Source: Clostridiales bacterium UBA3680
GTDB lineage: Bacteria > Bacillota > Clostridia > Lachnospirales > CAG-274
Length of the DNA stretch: 6,961 nucleotides
Direction of reading: 5' to 3'
Assembly: GCA_002372875.1 (NCBI GenBank)
Contig: DFJD01000109.1
Span: forward strand, 1-6,961
Part shown: one piece after another, positions 1 through 6,273 of the stretch
How positions within the stretch are numbered: the first letter of the stretch is position 1
Layout: every line of letters begins with the position of its first letter
Position numbers and translations under genes: made by a program
The notes under the pieces: generated by a model
The model's input: only the letters and a program-made list of their open reading frames with translations
The model's database searches: none
Told to the model about the DNA's origin: nothing

Positions 1-155
1 TATCCCTTATATAATTCAAAAACAGCATCGGGATTGATCAAATTCCACGTTTCCGGAAGTTCTCCTCCCTTAAGACCCATTTGCTGGAGGATCGTACCCG
101 AACCCCCATCACAAAACAGCCATTGCTTTCCTAATTTATCTTTAAGTGTTTTCAT
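1..155 (-). CDS. metH: Methionine synthase (B12-dependent), N-terminal fragment of homocysteine-binding domain
   Basis: Only the first 51 codons are present; the gene continues beyond the left edge. The start is the ATG at 155-153, preceded by GAGG seven bases upstream (163-166) and sharing ATGA with the stop of the gene before it. The peptide contains LFCDGGSGTILQQMGL followed by LPETWNLINPD. This is the typical opening of the homocysteine S-methyltransferase domain (first beta strand with DG-GT, then the PE-WN-P motif). In MetH this domain moves a methyl group from methylcobalamin to homocysteine to make methionine in the cytoplasm. The zinc-binding cysteines and the folate and cobalamin domains would lie outside the window. 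The same N-terminal domain also occurs in B12-independent enzymes, so the fragment alone does not prove MetH. The choice rests on the adjacent gene for a MetH reactivation domain, whose separate existence suggests this MetH lacks that domain at its C-terminus. Confidence 0.82.
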   Translation of the reverse strand, partial: MKTLKDKLGKQWLFCDGGSGTILQQMGLKGGELPETWNLINPDAVFELYKG

Positions 156-745
156 TTATTATCCTCTTTTTTATACATTGCTATAAATGCCGTTACGGAT
201 TTTGTGGGAATCATCAGCAGAGTATCGGTAAGTGAAATGCCGCATTTTCTTTGCATTTTAAGTATATCTTCAAAATTGCTTTGTAAAGAAAGCGGTAAAT
301 CTCCGTATCCCGGAGAAAATCTCACACGACACAAAAAGCCTTTTTCTTTTGCTTCTTCAACTATTTTTTTGTTGATCTCATTGACATAGGCTTCAATAAT
401 CGCCGCGCCGCATGCTTGCAAAACAGCCGCTTTTAAAATATTGTTCAATTCCGTTCTGCGTATGAGACGGTCAAATTCAATACCTATTGTTGCGGCAAGC
501 ATGCACATTTTTTCACATCCGTTACTGTTGGCATACAGACTTTTTGATTTTATGCATAAATCTCCCACAATGCACGTATCGGGTGGAATATGTTTCAAGG
601 TAAAATATGAATAGGTATATCTCGGTGTAACGATACCGTTAATTTCCTTAACACATTCATCAATAATTGAAGCTATGGATCCATCGACAAGTATTTTTTT
701 ATATCCTAACAGCCTATGTATTTCTTTATAATCCGGTTTGATCAT
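152..745 (-). CDS. Free-standing MetH reactivation-domain protein (vitamin B12-dependent methionine synthase activation)
   Basis: A 197-residue protein resembling the C-terminal AdoMet-binding reactivation domain of methionine synthase (Met_synt_B12 family). The diagnostic part is RFSPGYGDLPLSLQ at about residues 142-155, matching the R-x-x-x-G-Y AdoMet-binding motif. It is followed by a hydrophobic segment with IPTKSVTAFIAM, which corresponds to the conserved P-x-x-S-V stretch near the end of MetH. The middle segment (MLAATIGIEFD, then AAVLQACGAAIIEAY) fits the helical part of the stand-alone family. Expected role: hold AdoMet and remethylate MetH cobalamin after it oxidises to cob(II)alamin, using an external reductant. 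From memory, Thermotoga maritima has a similar split pair (TM0268/TM0269). An upstream in-frame ATG at 760 would add five residues (MYGQE). I prefer 745 because it forms an ATGA overlap with the preceding reductase gene, although its ribosome site (GGGCAAGAA) is weak, as expected for coupled translation. The stop overlaps the metH start by another ATGA. Confidence 0.87.
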   Translation of the reverse strand: MIKPDYKEIHRLLGYKKILVDGSIASIIDECVKEINGIVTPRYTYSYFTLKHIPPDTCIVGDLCIKSKSLYANSNGCEKMCMLAATIGIEFDRLIRRTELNNILKAAVLQACGAAIIEAYVNEINKKIVEEAKEKGFLCRVRFSPGYGDLPLSLQSNFEDILKMQRKCGISLTDTLLMIPTKSVTAFIAMYKKEDNK

Positions 746-1602
746 TTCTTGCCCATACACATTCTGACAAAATTGGGATCAAAATGCTTTGTTCTTGTAT
801 CTCCGTAACCCATATCAAGAGTGGATATATTTTTCATTTCCTCCGCAGTCAATGTAAAATCAAAAATATCAAAGTTTTCTTTAATTCTGTCAAGGTGTAC
901 CGATTTGGGAAGAACAACAACACCTCTTTGAACATTCCATTTTAATATGACCTGAGATACTGTTTTGTTATGTTTTTTTGCTATATTCTTGAGCATTTCA
1001 TTATTGAACGGATCGTAGCGACCTCCTCCGAGGGGCGCCCATGCCTCGGGTATAACATTGTAGTATTTCATATTTTCAAGCGCATCTTCCTGAACAAAAT
1101 AGGGATGCAGCTCAATTTGATTTACTGAAGGCTGTATTTCAACGGTTTCGCAAAAATTGGCAAGGATGTTGGGATAAAAATTCGATACCCCTATTGATTT
1201 TAATAAACCTTGTTTGTGTGCATCTTCCATTGCTCTCCAGCCCGAAAAATAATCGCCAAGTGCCTGATGAACAAGATAGAGGTCGATATAATCCATGTTA
1301 AGTTTTTTTAGCGAGGTATCTATCGCTCTTTTTGCCGTATCCTCATTTTTCATATCGGTTGGCCAAAGCTTTGTTGTTATAAAGAGTTCTTCTCTTTTAC
1401 ATATTCCCTCATCCGTTGCTTTTTTTACGGCTCTTCCCACCGCATCTTCATTGGTGTAGTACATGGCTGTATCTATAAGGCGGTAGCCGTGTTTAATTGC
1501 TTCATAAACAACATCTTCACACTGCTGTTTATCTTGCATTTTAAATACACCGAGACCGAGCATAGGCATTTGAATGCCGTTATAGAGTGTTACATATTCC
1601 AT
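742..1602 (-). CDS. Aldo/keto reductase (2,5-diketo-D-gluconate reductase / glyoxal reductase-like)
   Basis: A 286-residue single-domain TIM-barrel oxidoreductase of normal length. It begins with the strand motif GIQMPMLGLGVF. The catalytic tetrad is complete: D44 and Y49 in IDTAMYYTNE, K78 in FITTKLW, and H112 in DLYLVHQ. IGVSNF (137-142) and SVNQIELHPY (149-158) follow, and the C-terminal cofactor loop LPKSVHLDRIKEN (251-263) carries the K-S-x4-R-x3-N pattern that usually binds the NADPH 2'-phosphate. The family reduces aldehydes and ketones to alcohols in the cytoplasm. The sequence resembles the 2,5-diketogluconate reductase / methylglyoxal-glyoxal reductase branch, but the natural substrate cannot be read from it. 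The start at 1602 has an excellent AAGGAGG site, which runs directly on from the TAA of the lipoprotein gene before it (11-bp gap). Its TGA overlaps the next start by four bases, so its translation is probably coupled to the MetH reactivator. Functional connection to its neighbours is unknown. Confidence 0.93.
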   Translation of the reverse strand: MEYVTLYNGIQMPMLGLGVFKMQDKQQCEDVVYEAIKHGYRLIDTAMYYTNEDAVGRAVKKATDEGICKREELFITTKLWPTDMKNEDTAKRAIDTSLKKLNMDYIDLYLVHQALGDYFSGWRAMEDAHKQGLLKSIGVSNFYPNILANFCETVEIQPSVNQIELHPYFVQEDALENMKYYNVIPEAWAPLGGGRYDPFNNEMLKNIAKKHNKTVSQVILKWNVQRGVVVLPKSVHLDRIKENFDIFDFTLTAEEMKNISTLDMGYGDTRTKHFDPNFVRMCMGKK

Positions 1603-1613
1603 AATGTACCTCC

Positions 1614-2486
1614 TTATTCTCTGTTTAACGTCACCGTAGCCCCTTCGTAATCCACTATGAGAGAATCCCCCTCAATGGTGTAGCCGTATCTTACAGAACC
1701 GTCATTTGACATGATCTCCTTTGATCCCCAACGTACTTGGATATCATTATCGGCTGTCAATGTGCCTGTATGATCCTCGTTAAGCGTTATCGTTTTGATT
1801 TCGGATCCATCGGTGGCATTATAGGTTCCGGGTATATTGCTGTACATAGTTTGCGGCTCAAAGTTTTGATATGACACGGAATTTAAGATATTCGAAAGGA
1901 TATCACTTACTGCCATATCAATTTCATCTTTTCCCGTTTTATGATTTACACATTCAAACAAAAGAACTCCGCCGTTATATTCTCCCGCTATGGCACTGTG
2001 AGATTCTTTTAAATCTCCCATAGCAGGAAGTACTCTCCAATATGCCCACTTATCATAAGTACCGGGGAAGAAGCTTTCATTTTCTCTTACAAGTTCTTCT
2101 TTTCCCCATTCACTTGTTAAATCGTCTAAAACGGCTTCGGGTTGTTTTCCCTGTATGTATTTAACGTTGATCAGGCTTTCGCCCTCACCTTCGCCCGTAT
2201 ACACAAATTTTGCACTGTGATCGTCAACCTGTGTAGCTTCAACATTAGTGGGATTATATGTCATCTGCCAACCGTCATTACTCTCAAAGACAGTGCTTTT
2301 AATTATCCTATCCTCATCGTTTACGGTTTCTTCTTCTGCTGTTTGCGTAGTCTTTTCCCGGTCTTGCTCTGCATTGTTTACTATCTCTGTGGTGTCCTTC
2401 ATAGCGGTAAGAGGCTGTCCCCCTCCGTTACAGGCAGATAATAACAATATTGCAGTCGCGCTCAACAGTATTTTTTTGTATTTCAT
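1614..2486 (-). CDS. Lipoprotein of unknown function with C-terminal beta-rich domain
   Basis: A 290-residue secreted lipoprotein. The N-terminus has two positive patches (MKYKK), a hydrophobic stretch, and the canonical lipobox LSAC with the lipidated cysteine at 19, so it should be anchored on the outer face of the cell membrane. Residues 20-60 are a polar, acidic linker rich in T, E, D and N. Residues about 61-210 form one domain with alternating short strands (DGWQMTYNPTNVEA, AKFVYTGEGEGESLINVKYI, WAYWRVLP, GGVLLFECV) and a helix near 186-204 (DEIDMAVSDILSNILNSV). This layout recalls PsbP-like or DUF1795-type folds, but only as an impression. Residues about 218-290 look like a small separate beta domain (IPGTYNATDGSEIKTITL up to SLIVDYEGATVTLNRE), similar to short lipocalin-like modules of Clostridia surface proteins. 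The start has GGAAGGA just upstream, in the 13-bp gap after the other lipoprotein. I do not recognise a specific function. Confidence 0.85.
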   Translation of the reverse strand: MKYKKILLSATAILLLSACNGGGQPLTAMKDTTEIVNNAEQDREKTTQTAEEETVNDEDRIIKSTVFESNDGWQMTYNPTNVEATQVDDHSAKFVYTGEGEGESLINVKYIQGKQPEAVLDDLTSEWGKEELVRENESFFPGTYDKWAYWRVLPAMGDLKESHSAIAGEYNGGVLLFECVNHKTGKDEIDMAVSDILSNILNSVSYQNFEPQTMYSNIPGTYNATDGSEIKTITLNEDHTGTLTADNDIQVRWGSKEIMSNDGSVRYGYTIEGDSLIVDYEGATVTLNRE

Positions 2487-2499
2487 TGTTTATCCTTCC

Positions 2500-3429
2500 T
2501 TATTTTCCGTTTGCCTTCGCTATCATATCATACCATTGTTGCATTATTTCACTTGCTTTAACAGTTTCATCTTCAAAGGTAGCTTTGAAAAGCACTTCAC
2601 TTTCATCGTCTCCGTACACTTTTCTTATGTAGTTTTCCTTTCCCTGTGCAAAGAAGAAATCATATCTTTCTTTTTTGTCGGGGAAATTTAAAACAACATA
2701 TTCACCGTCGGGAGTTTCACTACTGTCGGCATATTCATATTTAACAGATGTTGTAAGCTTTTCTATGTACTGCTCTCCGTTAACATCTTTAGGCTCAAGA
2801 GGTCCGTATTGCAGTGTGCTTAAAGTATAATTCTTTTCCGCACCGTACAGTATGGAATACAGACTTATTTCCACATCGCTGTTTCCAACTGTTTTTTCCG
2901 TCAATCCGTTTTCATCGATAAAACTCTTTATAGCATCTGTTGATGCCCATTGGCAAAGCTTTGACCAACGTTCGGTCGATTCCTTGTCGTTATAATCATC
3001 TCTTACCATTCTAACATCTGTGGGATGGTAAGAAACGTAATAATTGCCATCGTTGTCAACTGCTATAATATCACAGCCCGACATATCGGCGGTCATTTTT
3101 TGATGAGCCTCTTCCGCACTTATCTTTGCAAAGTCAAAAAGCCATCCTACACCGGGAGCAAAACTACCCTGCTTTTTAGCAGCTTCCACAGATTCGTTTT
3201 CGGTTACGGAAAACAAAACATTTTCCTTGGAGGTATCCACAGTTACCAAATCTTTGTATTCATCGGGAACCGTAAACTTCATTTCGGAATTTTCAAAAAG
3301 CACTCCCGAAGGTAAATCGGAAGACTCGGTTTTCTCGGCTGTGAGAACATTTTCATTTGCTTTGTTGCAGGCTGTCGACATCAATGCAACAGCTATCATA
3401 CATAAAGCTAAATATTTTTTATGTTTCAT
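2500..3429 (-). CDS. Conserved hypothetical lipoprotein
   Basis: A 309-residue lipoprotein with a positive N-terminus (MKHKK), a hydrophobic core and a lipobox MSTAC, giving lipidated Cys21. The serine at -3 is less usual than leucine, but the rest of the signal is typical. After a short polar linker (22-40) comes one long globular region. Recognisable stretches are KFTVPDEYKDLVTVDTSKEN (51-70), GVGWLFDFAKISAEEAHQKM (93-112), GNYYVSYHPTDVRMVRDD (128-145), YTLSTLQYGPLEP (201-213), TPDGEYVVLNFP (239-250) and KASEIMQQWYDMIA (291-304). I recall proteins with this same chain of motifs from gut Firmicutes, some inside larger surface proteins, but know no assigned function or domain name with certainty. 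It is not an obvious paralogue of the next lipoprotein; they share no motif that I can align beyond the signal peptide. The ribosome site TAGGAGTGATT includes the TAG stop of the kinase gene, leaving a 10-bp gap, so the two are probably co-transcribed. Confidence 0.85.
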   Translation of the reverse strand: MKHKKYLALCMIAVALMSTACNKANENVLTAEKTESSDLPSGVLFENSEMKFTVPDEYKDLVTVDTSKENVLFSVTENESVEAAKKQGSFAPGVGWLFDFAKISAEEAHQKMTADMSGCDIIAVDNDGNYYVSYHPTDVRMVRDDYNDKESTERWSKLCQWASTDAIKSFIDENGLTEKTVGNSDVEISLYSILYGAEKNYTLSTLQYGPLEPKDVNGEQYIEKLTTSVKYEYADSSETPDGEYVVLNFPDKKERYDFFFAQGKENYIRKVYGDDESEVLFKATFEDETVKASEIMQQWYDMIAKANGK

Positions 3430-3439
3430 ATAATCACTC

Positions 3440-5092
3440 CTATTTAAAAATACTGTTTCCGAGAAATTCTCTTAAAAGTGAGTTTTTCGGAACATCATCA
3501 TGCCCTATCGTAAGAAAATCACTTAAAAAGTCAAGCAATCTCTTGGCTTGGGGATATGCCGAGGAACTTCTGTCAATATCAAAAAGCAAAGGTTCCGCAA
3601 ACGGCTTAAGTACATTTATTTCGTAGGCAAGTGATGAGTTGAAAATGATATCCGCATCATCCTGATAAGGGAATATGTTTTTCTCTTCGCCCGTCAAAAC
3701 CTTGCTCCACATCTTAAGGGTCTCTTCGGCATCAAAGCCCCTGAAAAGCTTATCCCTTACCATTCTTCTTATAAGTCTTGTATCCGATGTGGAAATTCGA
3801 TTATGTTCATCAATGCTGAGCTGAGTGAGAGCACTTATGTATACTTTATATTTTTGCTCACGGGGTATCTTGTATGTAAGCGCTTCATTTATGGCATGAA
3901 TTCCTTCAATAATGAGCACCTCATTATCTTTAAGCTCAATGGTCTTTCCGTTTTTCATTCTGTTACCGGTCATAAAATTATAAAGGGGTGTTTTGACTTT
4001 CTTGCCTTTTAATATATCGACCATATTGTTGTTGAAAAGCTCCACATCAAGTGAATCGAGATTTTCAAAATTTCTTGAGCCGTCTTCTTCCAAGGGAATA
4101 TCGTTTCTGTTTTTATAGTAATCATCAAGAGAAATGATCTTAGGTATGTGATTTGCGACTCTTAGCTGAATACCAAGTCGTTTTGCAAAGGTTGTTTTTC
4201 CCGATGATGAAGGACCTGCCACGAAAACAAGTCTTTTCTTGCTTGAAATGATATTGTCGGCTATTTCCGCAAGTTTTTTCTCTTGAAGGGCTTCGGAGAT
4301 GAGTATTATTTGCCCTATATCCCCATTACAAACTATATCGTTGAGTGTGCCGACAGTATGAATGCCGAGGATCTCACCCCATTTTTCATATTCTTGAAAA
4401 ATCTGTTCAACCTTGGGATACATTTTAGGGGGACTTACAGTTCCCGGTTCCCTGGGATTTTCCAGCTGAAAAATAAAGCCGTCTCCAACTTTTGTTAAAT
4501 CGAAGTATTCAATATAGCCCGATGAAGGTGCCATAGGTCCGTTTACGTAATCGAAATACCCATTCATTTCGTAAAAGACAATATGTTTTTGCTTTTTGTA
4601 TTTAAGAACTTTCATCACATGTTCGAGACGATATTCCCTATATATATCCATGGCTTCTTCTATTGTCAGAACTCTTTTGTTGATATTAAAGTTATTGTCA
4701 ACTATTCTTCTCATAGTTTTTCTTATGTTGTCAATAACTTCGTCTGTAAGCTCCAAACCCGGAATTGAACAATAGAAATTAGTTCCCACGGTATGTTGAA
4801 CCCAAACATTATACTTATTGTCATAAAGCTCATGTACAGCAGCAAAAAGAATGAATGTTGCCGTTCTTTGAAACGCCCTGAAGCCGTTAATGGATGCTAT
4901 ATCGTAAAAAGTCACATCGCAGTCGGAAGTAATCTCTTTATCCAATACCGTAACTTCATTGTTAAGCTTTGCAACAAGTGCCCTTCCTTTAAGTTTATCA
5001 TTGTAATTTTTGCTTAAAGCAAGAAGTTTAATGTGATCGAGCACTTCGGTATTTATATCGAAGTTTGTTATGTGTACATTATATTTTTTCAT
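3440..5092 (-). CDS. Udk-like nucleoside kinase with TGS / ThrRS-like N-terminal region
   Basis: A 550-residue protein in two halves. Residues about 285-500 are a P-loop kinase of the uridine kinase/phosphoribulokinase group. They contain Walker A GPSSSGKTT (293-301), the substrate-binding SLDDYY (321-326), the second strand IIEGIHAIN (394-402) and the arginine-rich lid RLIRRMVRD (439-447). It should phosphorylate a nucleoside (probably uridine or cytidine) with a nucleoside triphosphate in the cytoplasm. Residues about 1-65 resemble a TGS domain, and about 66-270 resemble the second additional domain of threonyl-tRNA synthetase: RTATFILFAAV where ThrRS has HxxxH, then VNGPMAPSSGYIEYFDL where ThrRS has C-x-G-P-H-x-P-x-T-G. 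The ThrRS metal/editing Cys and His are V183 and M187 here, so editing is not expected. I recall this long architecture from Clostridia and Thermotoga, so the fusion itself is not an error. The length is about 2.5 times that of a plain Udk. The start has AAAGGAGAG upstream, inside the end of aroC, with a 4-bp gap. Confidence 0.9.
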   Translation of the reverse strand: MKKYNVHITNFDINTEVLDHIKLLALSKNYNDKLKGRALVAKLNNEVTVLDKEITSDCDVTFYDIASINGFRAFQRTATFILFAAVHELYDNKYNVWVQHTVGTNFYCSIPGLELTDEVIDNIRKTMRRIVDNNFNINKRVLTIEEAMDIYREYRLEHVMKVLKYKKQKHIVFYEMNGYFDYVNGPMAPSSGYIEYFDLTKVGDGFIFQLENPREPGTVSPPKMYPKVEQIFQEYEKWGEILGIHTVGTLNDIVCNGDIGQIILISEALQEKKLAEIADNIISSKKRLVFVAGPSSSGKTTFAKRLGIQLRVANHIPKIISLDDYYKNRNDIPLEEDGSRNFENLDSLDVELFNNNMVDILKGKKVKTPLYNFMTGNRMKNGKTIELKDNEVLIIEGIHAINEALTYKIPREQKYKVYISALTQLSIDEHNRISTSDTRLIRRMVRDKLFRGFDAEETLKMWSKVLTGEEKNIFPYQDDADIIFNSSLAYEINVLKPFAEPLLFDIDRSSSAYPQAKRLLDFLSDFLTIGHDDVPKNSLLREFLGNSIFK

Positions 5093-5096
5093 AATA

Positions 5097-6194
5097 TCAC
5101 TCTCCTTTGTAGTACCTTAGAACACCGTCTAAAGTACTTGTCATTCTTTCAAGCAATAAATCGGCTACGGTTATCGCCGCCATAGCTTCAACAACCACCA
5201 CGGCACGAGGTACAATGACGGGATCATGTCTGCCCGTAATTTCAATTTCGGTATCATTTCCAAATTTGTCGACGGTTTTTTGTTTTAAAGATATTGACGG
5301 AGTAGGCTTAAATGCGGTGCGGAATATAATATTATCTCCATCGGAGAAACCACCCAAAACACCACCGGAATTATTTGTATATTTATGCACTCTGCCATCG
5401 CTCATATAAAATTCGTCATTGTTTTCTTTGCCTGTAAGATATGCAGCCTGAAACCCTGCTCCGAATTCGATCGCCTTTGTTGCCCCAATAGACAAAACAG
5501 CCTTCGCAATGTTGGCATCAAGTTTGTCAAATACGGGGCTTCCGATCCCCGAAGGCATTCCCTCAATGACACATTCTACCACACCGCCGACAGAGTTGCC
5601 CTCTTTTCTTATTTTACCGAGCAATTCCTCTGCCTTTTTTGCCGCCTCATTATCAGGCATAAAAAACTGATTATCAAAGCGTGTTGAAATGTTCTTTTCG
5701 GATATTTCAACGTTACCTACGGAGAGAGTATATGCATATATTTTTATACCTATTTCTTCAAGAAACTTTCTTGCTACGGCTCCCGCCGCGACCCTTGCAA
5801 GGGTTTCCCTTCCCGAGGAACGCCCTCCCCCTCTGTAATCTCTGATGCCGTATTTTTCCGTAAAGCCCATATCCGCATGCCCGGGCCTGTATACATTCAT
5901 TATGGAAGAGTAATCCTTTGATTTTTGGTTTTCATTAAATACTGCCAAAGCAATGGGTGTACCCGTAGTTTTTCCTTCAAATACTCCCGAAAGTATTTTA
6001 ATTTTATCTCCTTCGTTTCTGGCTGTACCGAATTTATTTCCACCGGGACGTCTTCTGTCCATATCCCTTTGTATATATTCCTCATTAATTTCAAGACCTG
6101 CAGGACAGCCATCTACAACAGCACCCAATGAAATACCGTGAGATTCTCCCCAGGTTGTGACCCTGAATAAACTACCGAATGTAGAACCGGACAT
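5097..6194 (-). CDS. aroC: Chorismate synthase
   Basis: A 365-residue enzyme of normal family length. It converts 5-enolpyruvylshikimate 3-phosphate to chorismate with reduced FMN, the last shared step to Phe, Tyr, Trp, folate and quinones. All signatures are intact: SLFRVTTWGESHG at the N-terminus with H19, the RRRPGG loop (47-52), YRPGHADMGF with H106, GRSSGRETLARVAAGAVA (124-141), and GRHDPVIVPRAVVVVEAMAA (321-340). H19 and H106 correspond to the two catalytic histidines of the family. The reading frame stays open for 54 further codons upstream, but I place the start at 6194. The protein MSGSTFGSLFRV begins there as in the family, and a good GAGGTG ribosome site lies six bases upstream. 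The upstream extension would be a hydrophobic peptide antisense to the divergent methyltransferase gene. This is the first gene of the minus-strand cluster. No other shikimate gene is in the window. Whether it carries its own flavin reductase activity cannot be told; no extra domain is present. Confidence 0.97.
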   Translation of the reverse strand: MSGSTFGSLFRVTTWGESHGISLGAVVDGCPAGLEINEEYIQRDMDRRRPGGNKFGTARNEGDKIKILSGVFEGKTTGTPIALAVFNENQKSKDYSSIMNVYRPGHADMGFTEKYGIRDYRGGGRSSGRETLARVAAGAVARKFLEEIGIKIYAYTLSVGNVEISEKNISTRFDNQFFMPDNEAAKKAEELLGKIRKEGNSVGGVVECVIEGMPSGIGSPVFDKLDANIAKAVLSIGATKAIEFGAGFQAAYLTGKENNDEFYMSDGRVHKYTNNSGGVLGGFSDGDNIIFRTAFKPTPSISLKQKTVDKFGNDTEIEITGRHDPVIVPRAVVVVEAMAAITVADLLLERMTSTLDGVLRYYKGE

Positions 6195-6198
6195 ACAA

Positions 6199-6207
6199 AT
6201 CACCTCT
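6199..6207 (-). promoter_or_regulatory. Ribosome binding site of aroC (decides the start)
   Basis: On the minus strand this reads AGAGGTGAT, with the GAGGTG core ending six bases before the ATG at 6194. It supports the short 365-residue form over the 419-codon open frame, whose own ATG at 6356 has no comparable site. The upstream edge touches the -35 box proposed for the divergent gene. Confidence 0.85.
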
Positions 6208-6235
6208 TTACAAAAGTCTGAATTTATTATACAAT
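6207..6235 (+). promoter_or_regulatory. Candidate sigma-A promoter for the SpoU-family methyltransferase gene
   Basis: TTTACA at 6207-6212 and TACAAT at 6230-6235 are separated by exactly 17 bases, each one mismatch from the housekeeping consensus. Transcription would begin near 6242 and leave an untranslated leader of about 30 bases before the ATG at 6274. Identified by eye only. Confidence 0.6.
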
Positions 6236-6268
6236 CTATATGATACCATTTTTTCAATAAAAATACAA
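6226..6268 (-). promoter_or_regulatory. Candidate promoter(s) for the aroC-to-metH cluster
   Basis: Two minus-strand options exist. (a) An extended -10, TGGTATCAT (6240-6248), with a weak -35 TTGTAT (6263-6268) at 17-base spacing. (b) A perfect TATAAT (6226-6231) with TTGAAA (6252-6257) at an overlong 20-base spacing. Either gives a leader of roughly 25-40 bases before aroC. Since the downstream genes are nearly contiguous, this is the only obvious promoter region for all seven. The -10 of option (b) overlaps the -10 of the divergent plus-strand promoter. I cannot choose between (a) and (b) from sequence. Confidence 0.5.
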
Positions 6269-6273
6269 GTAAA

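Noticed and set aside
746..760. Upstream ATG at 760 for the MetH reactivator (adds MYGQE).
   Set aside because: No ribosome site precedes it, and the ATG at 745 makes the same ATGA junction seen at the next gene boundary. The choice is moderately, not fully, certain.
2142..2691. Plus-strand open frames of 99 and 147 codons with hydrophobic, Ser/Phe-rich peptides that might suggest a small membrane protein.
   Set aside because: They are antisense to the two lipoprotein genes and cross their junction. The hydrophobic residues arise from antisense reading of Lys/Glu-rich codons, and I see no convincing ribosome site.
5385..6141. Several 62-100 codon open frames on both strands within aroC.
   Set aside because: They overlap the strongly conserved chorismate synthase coding frame and have no recognisable protein features.
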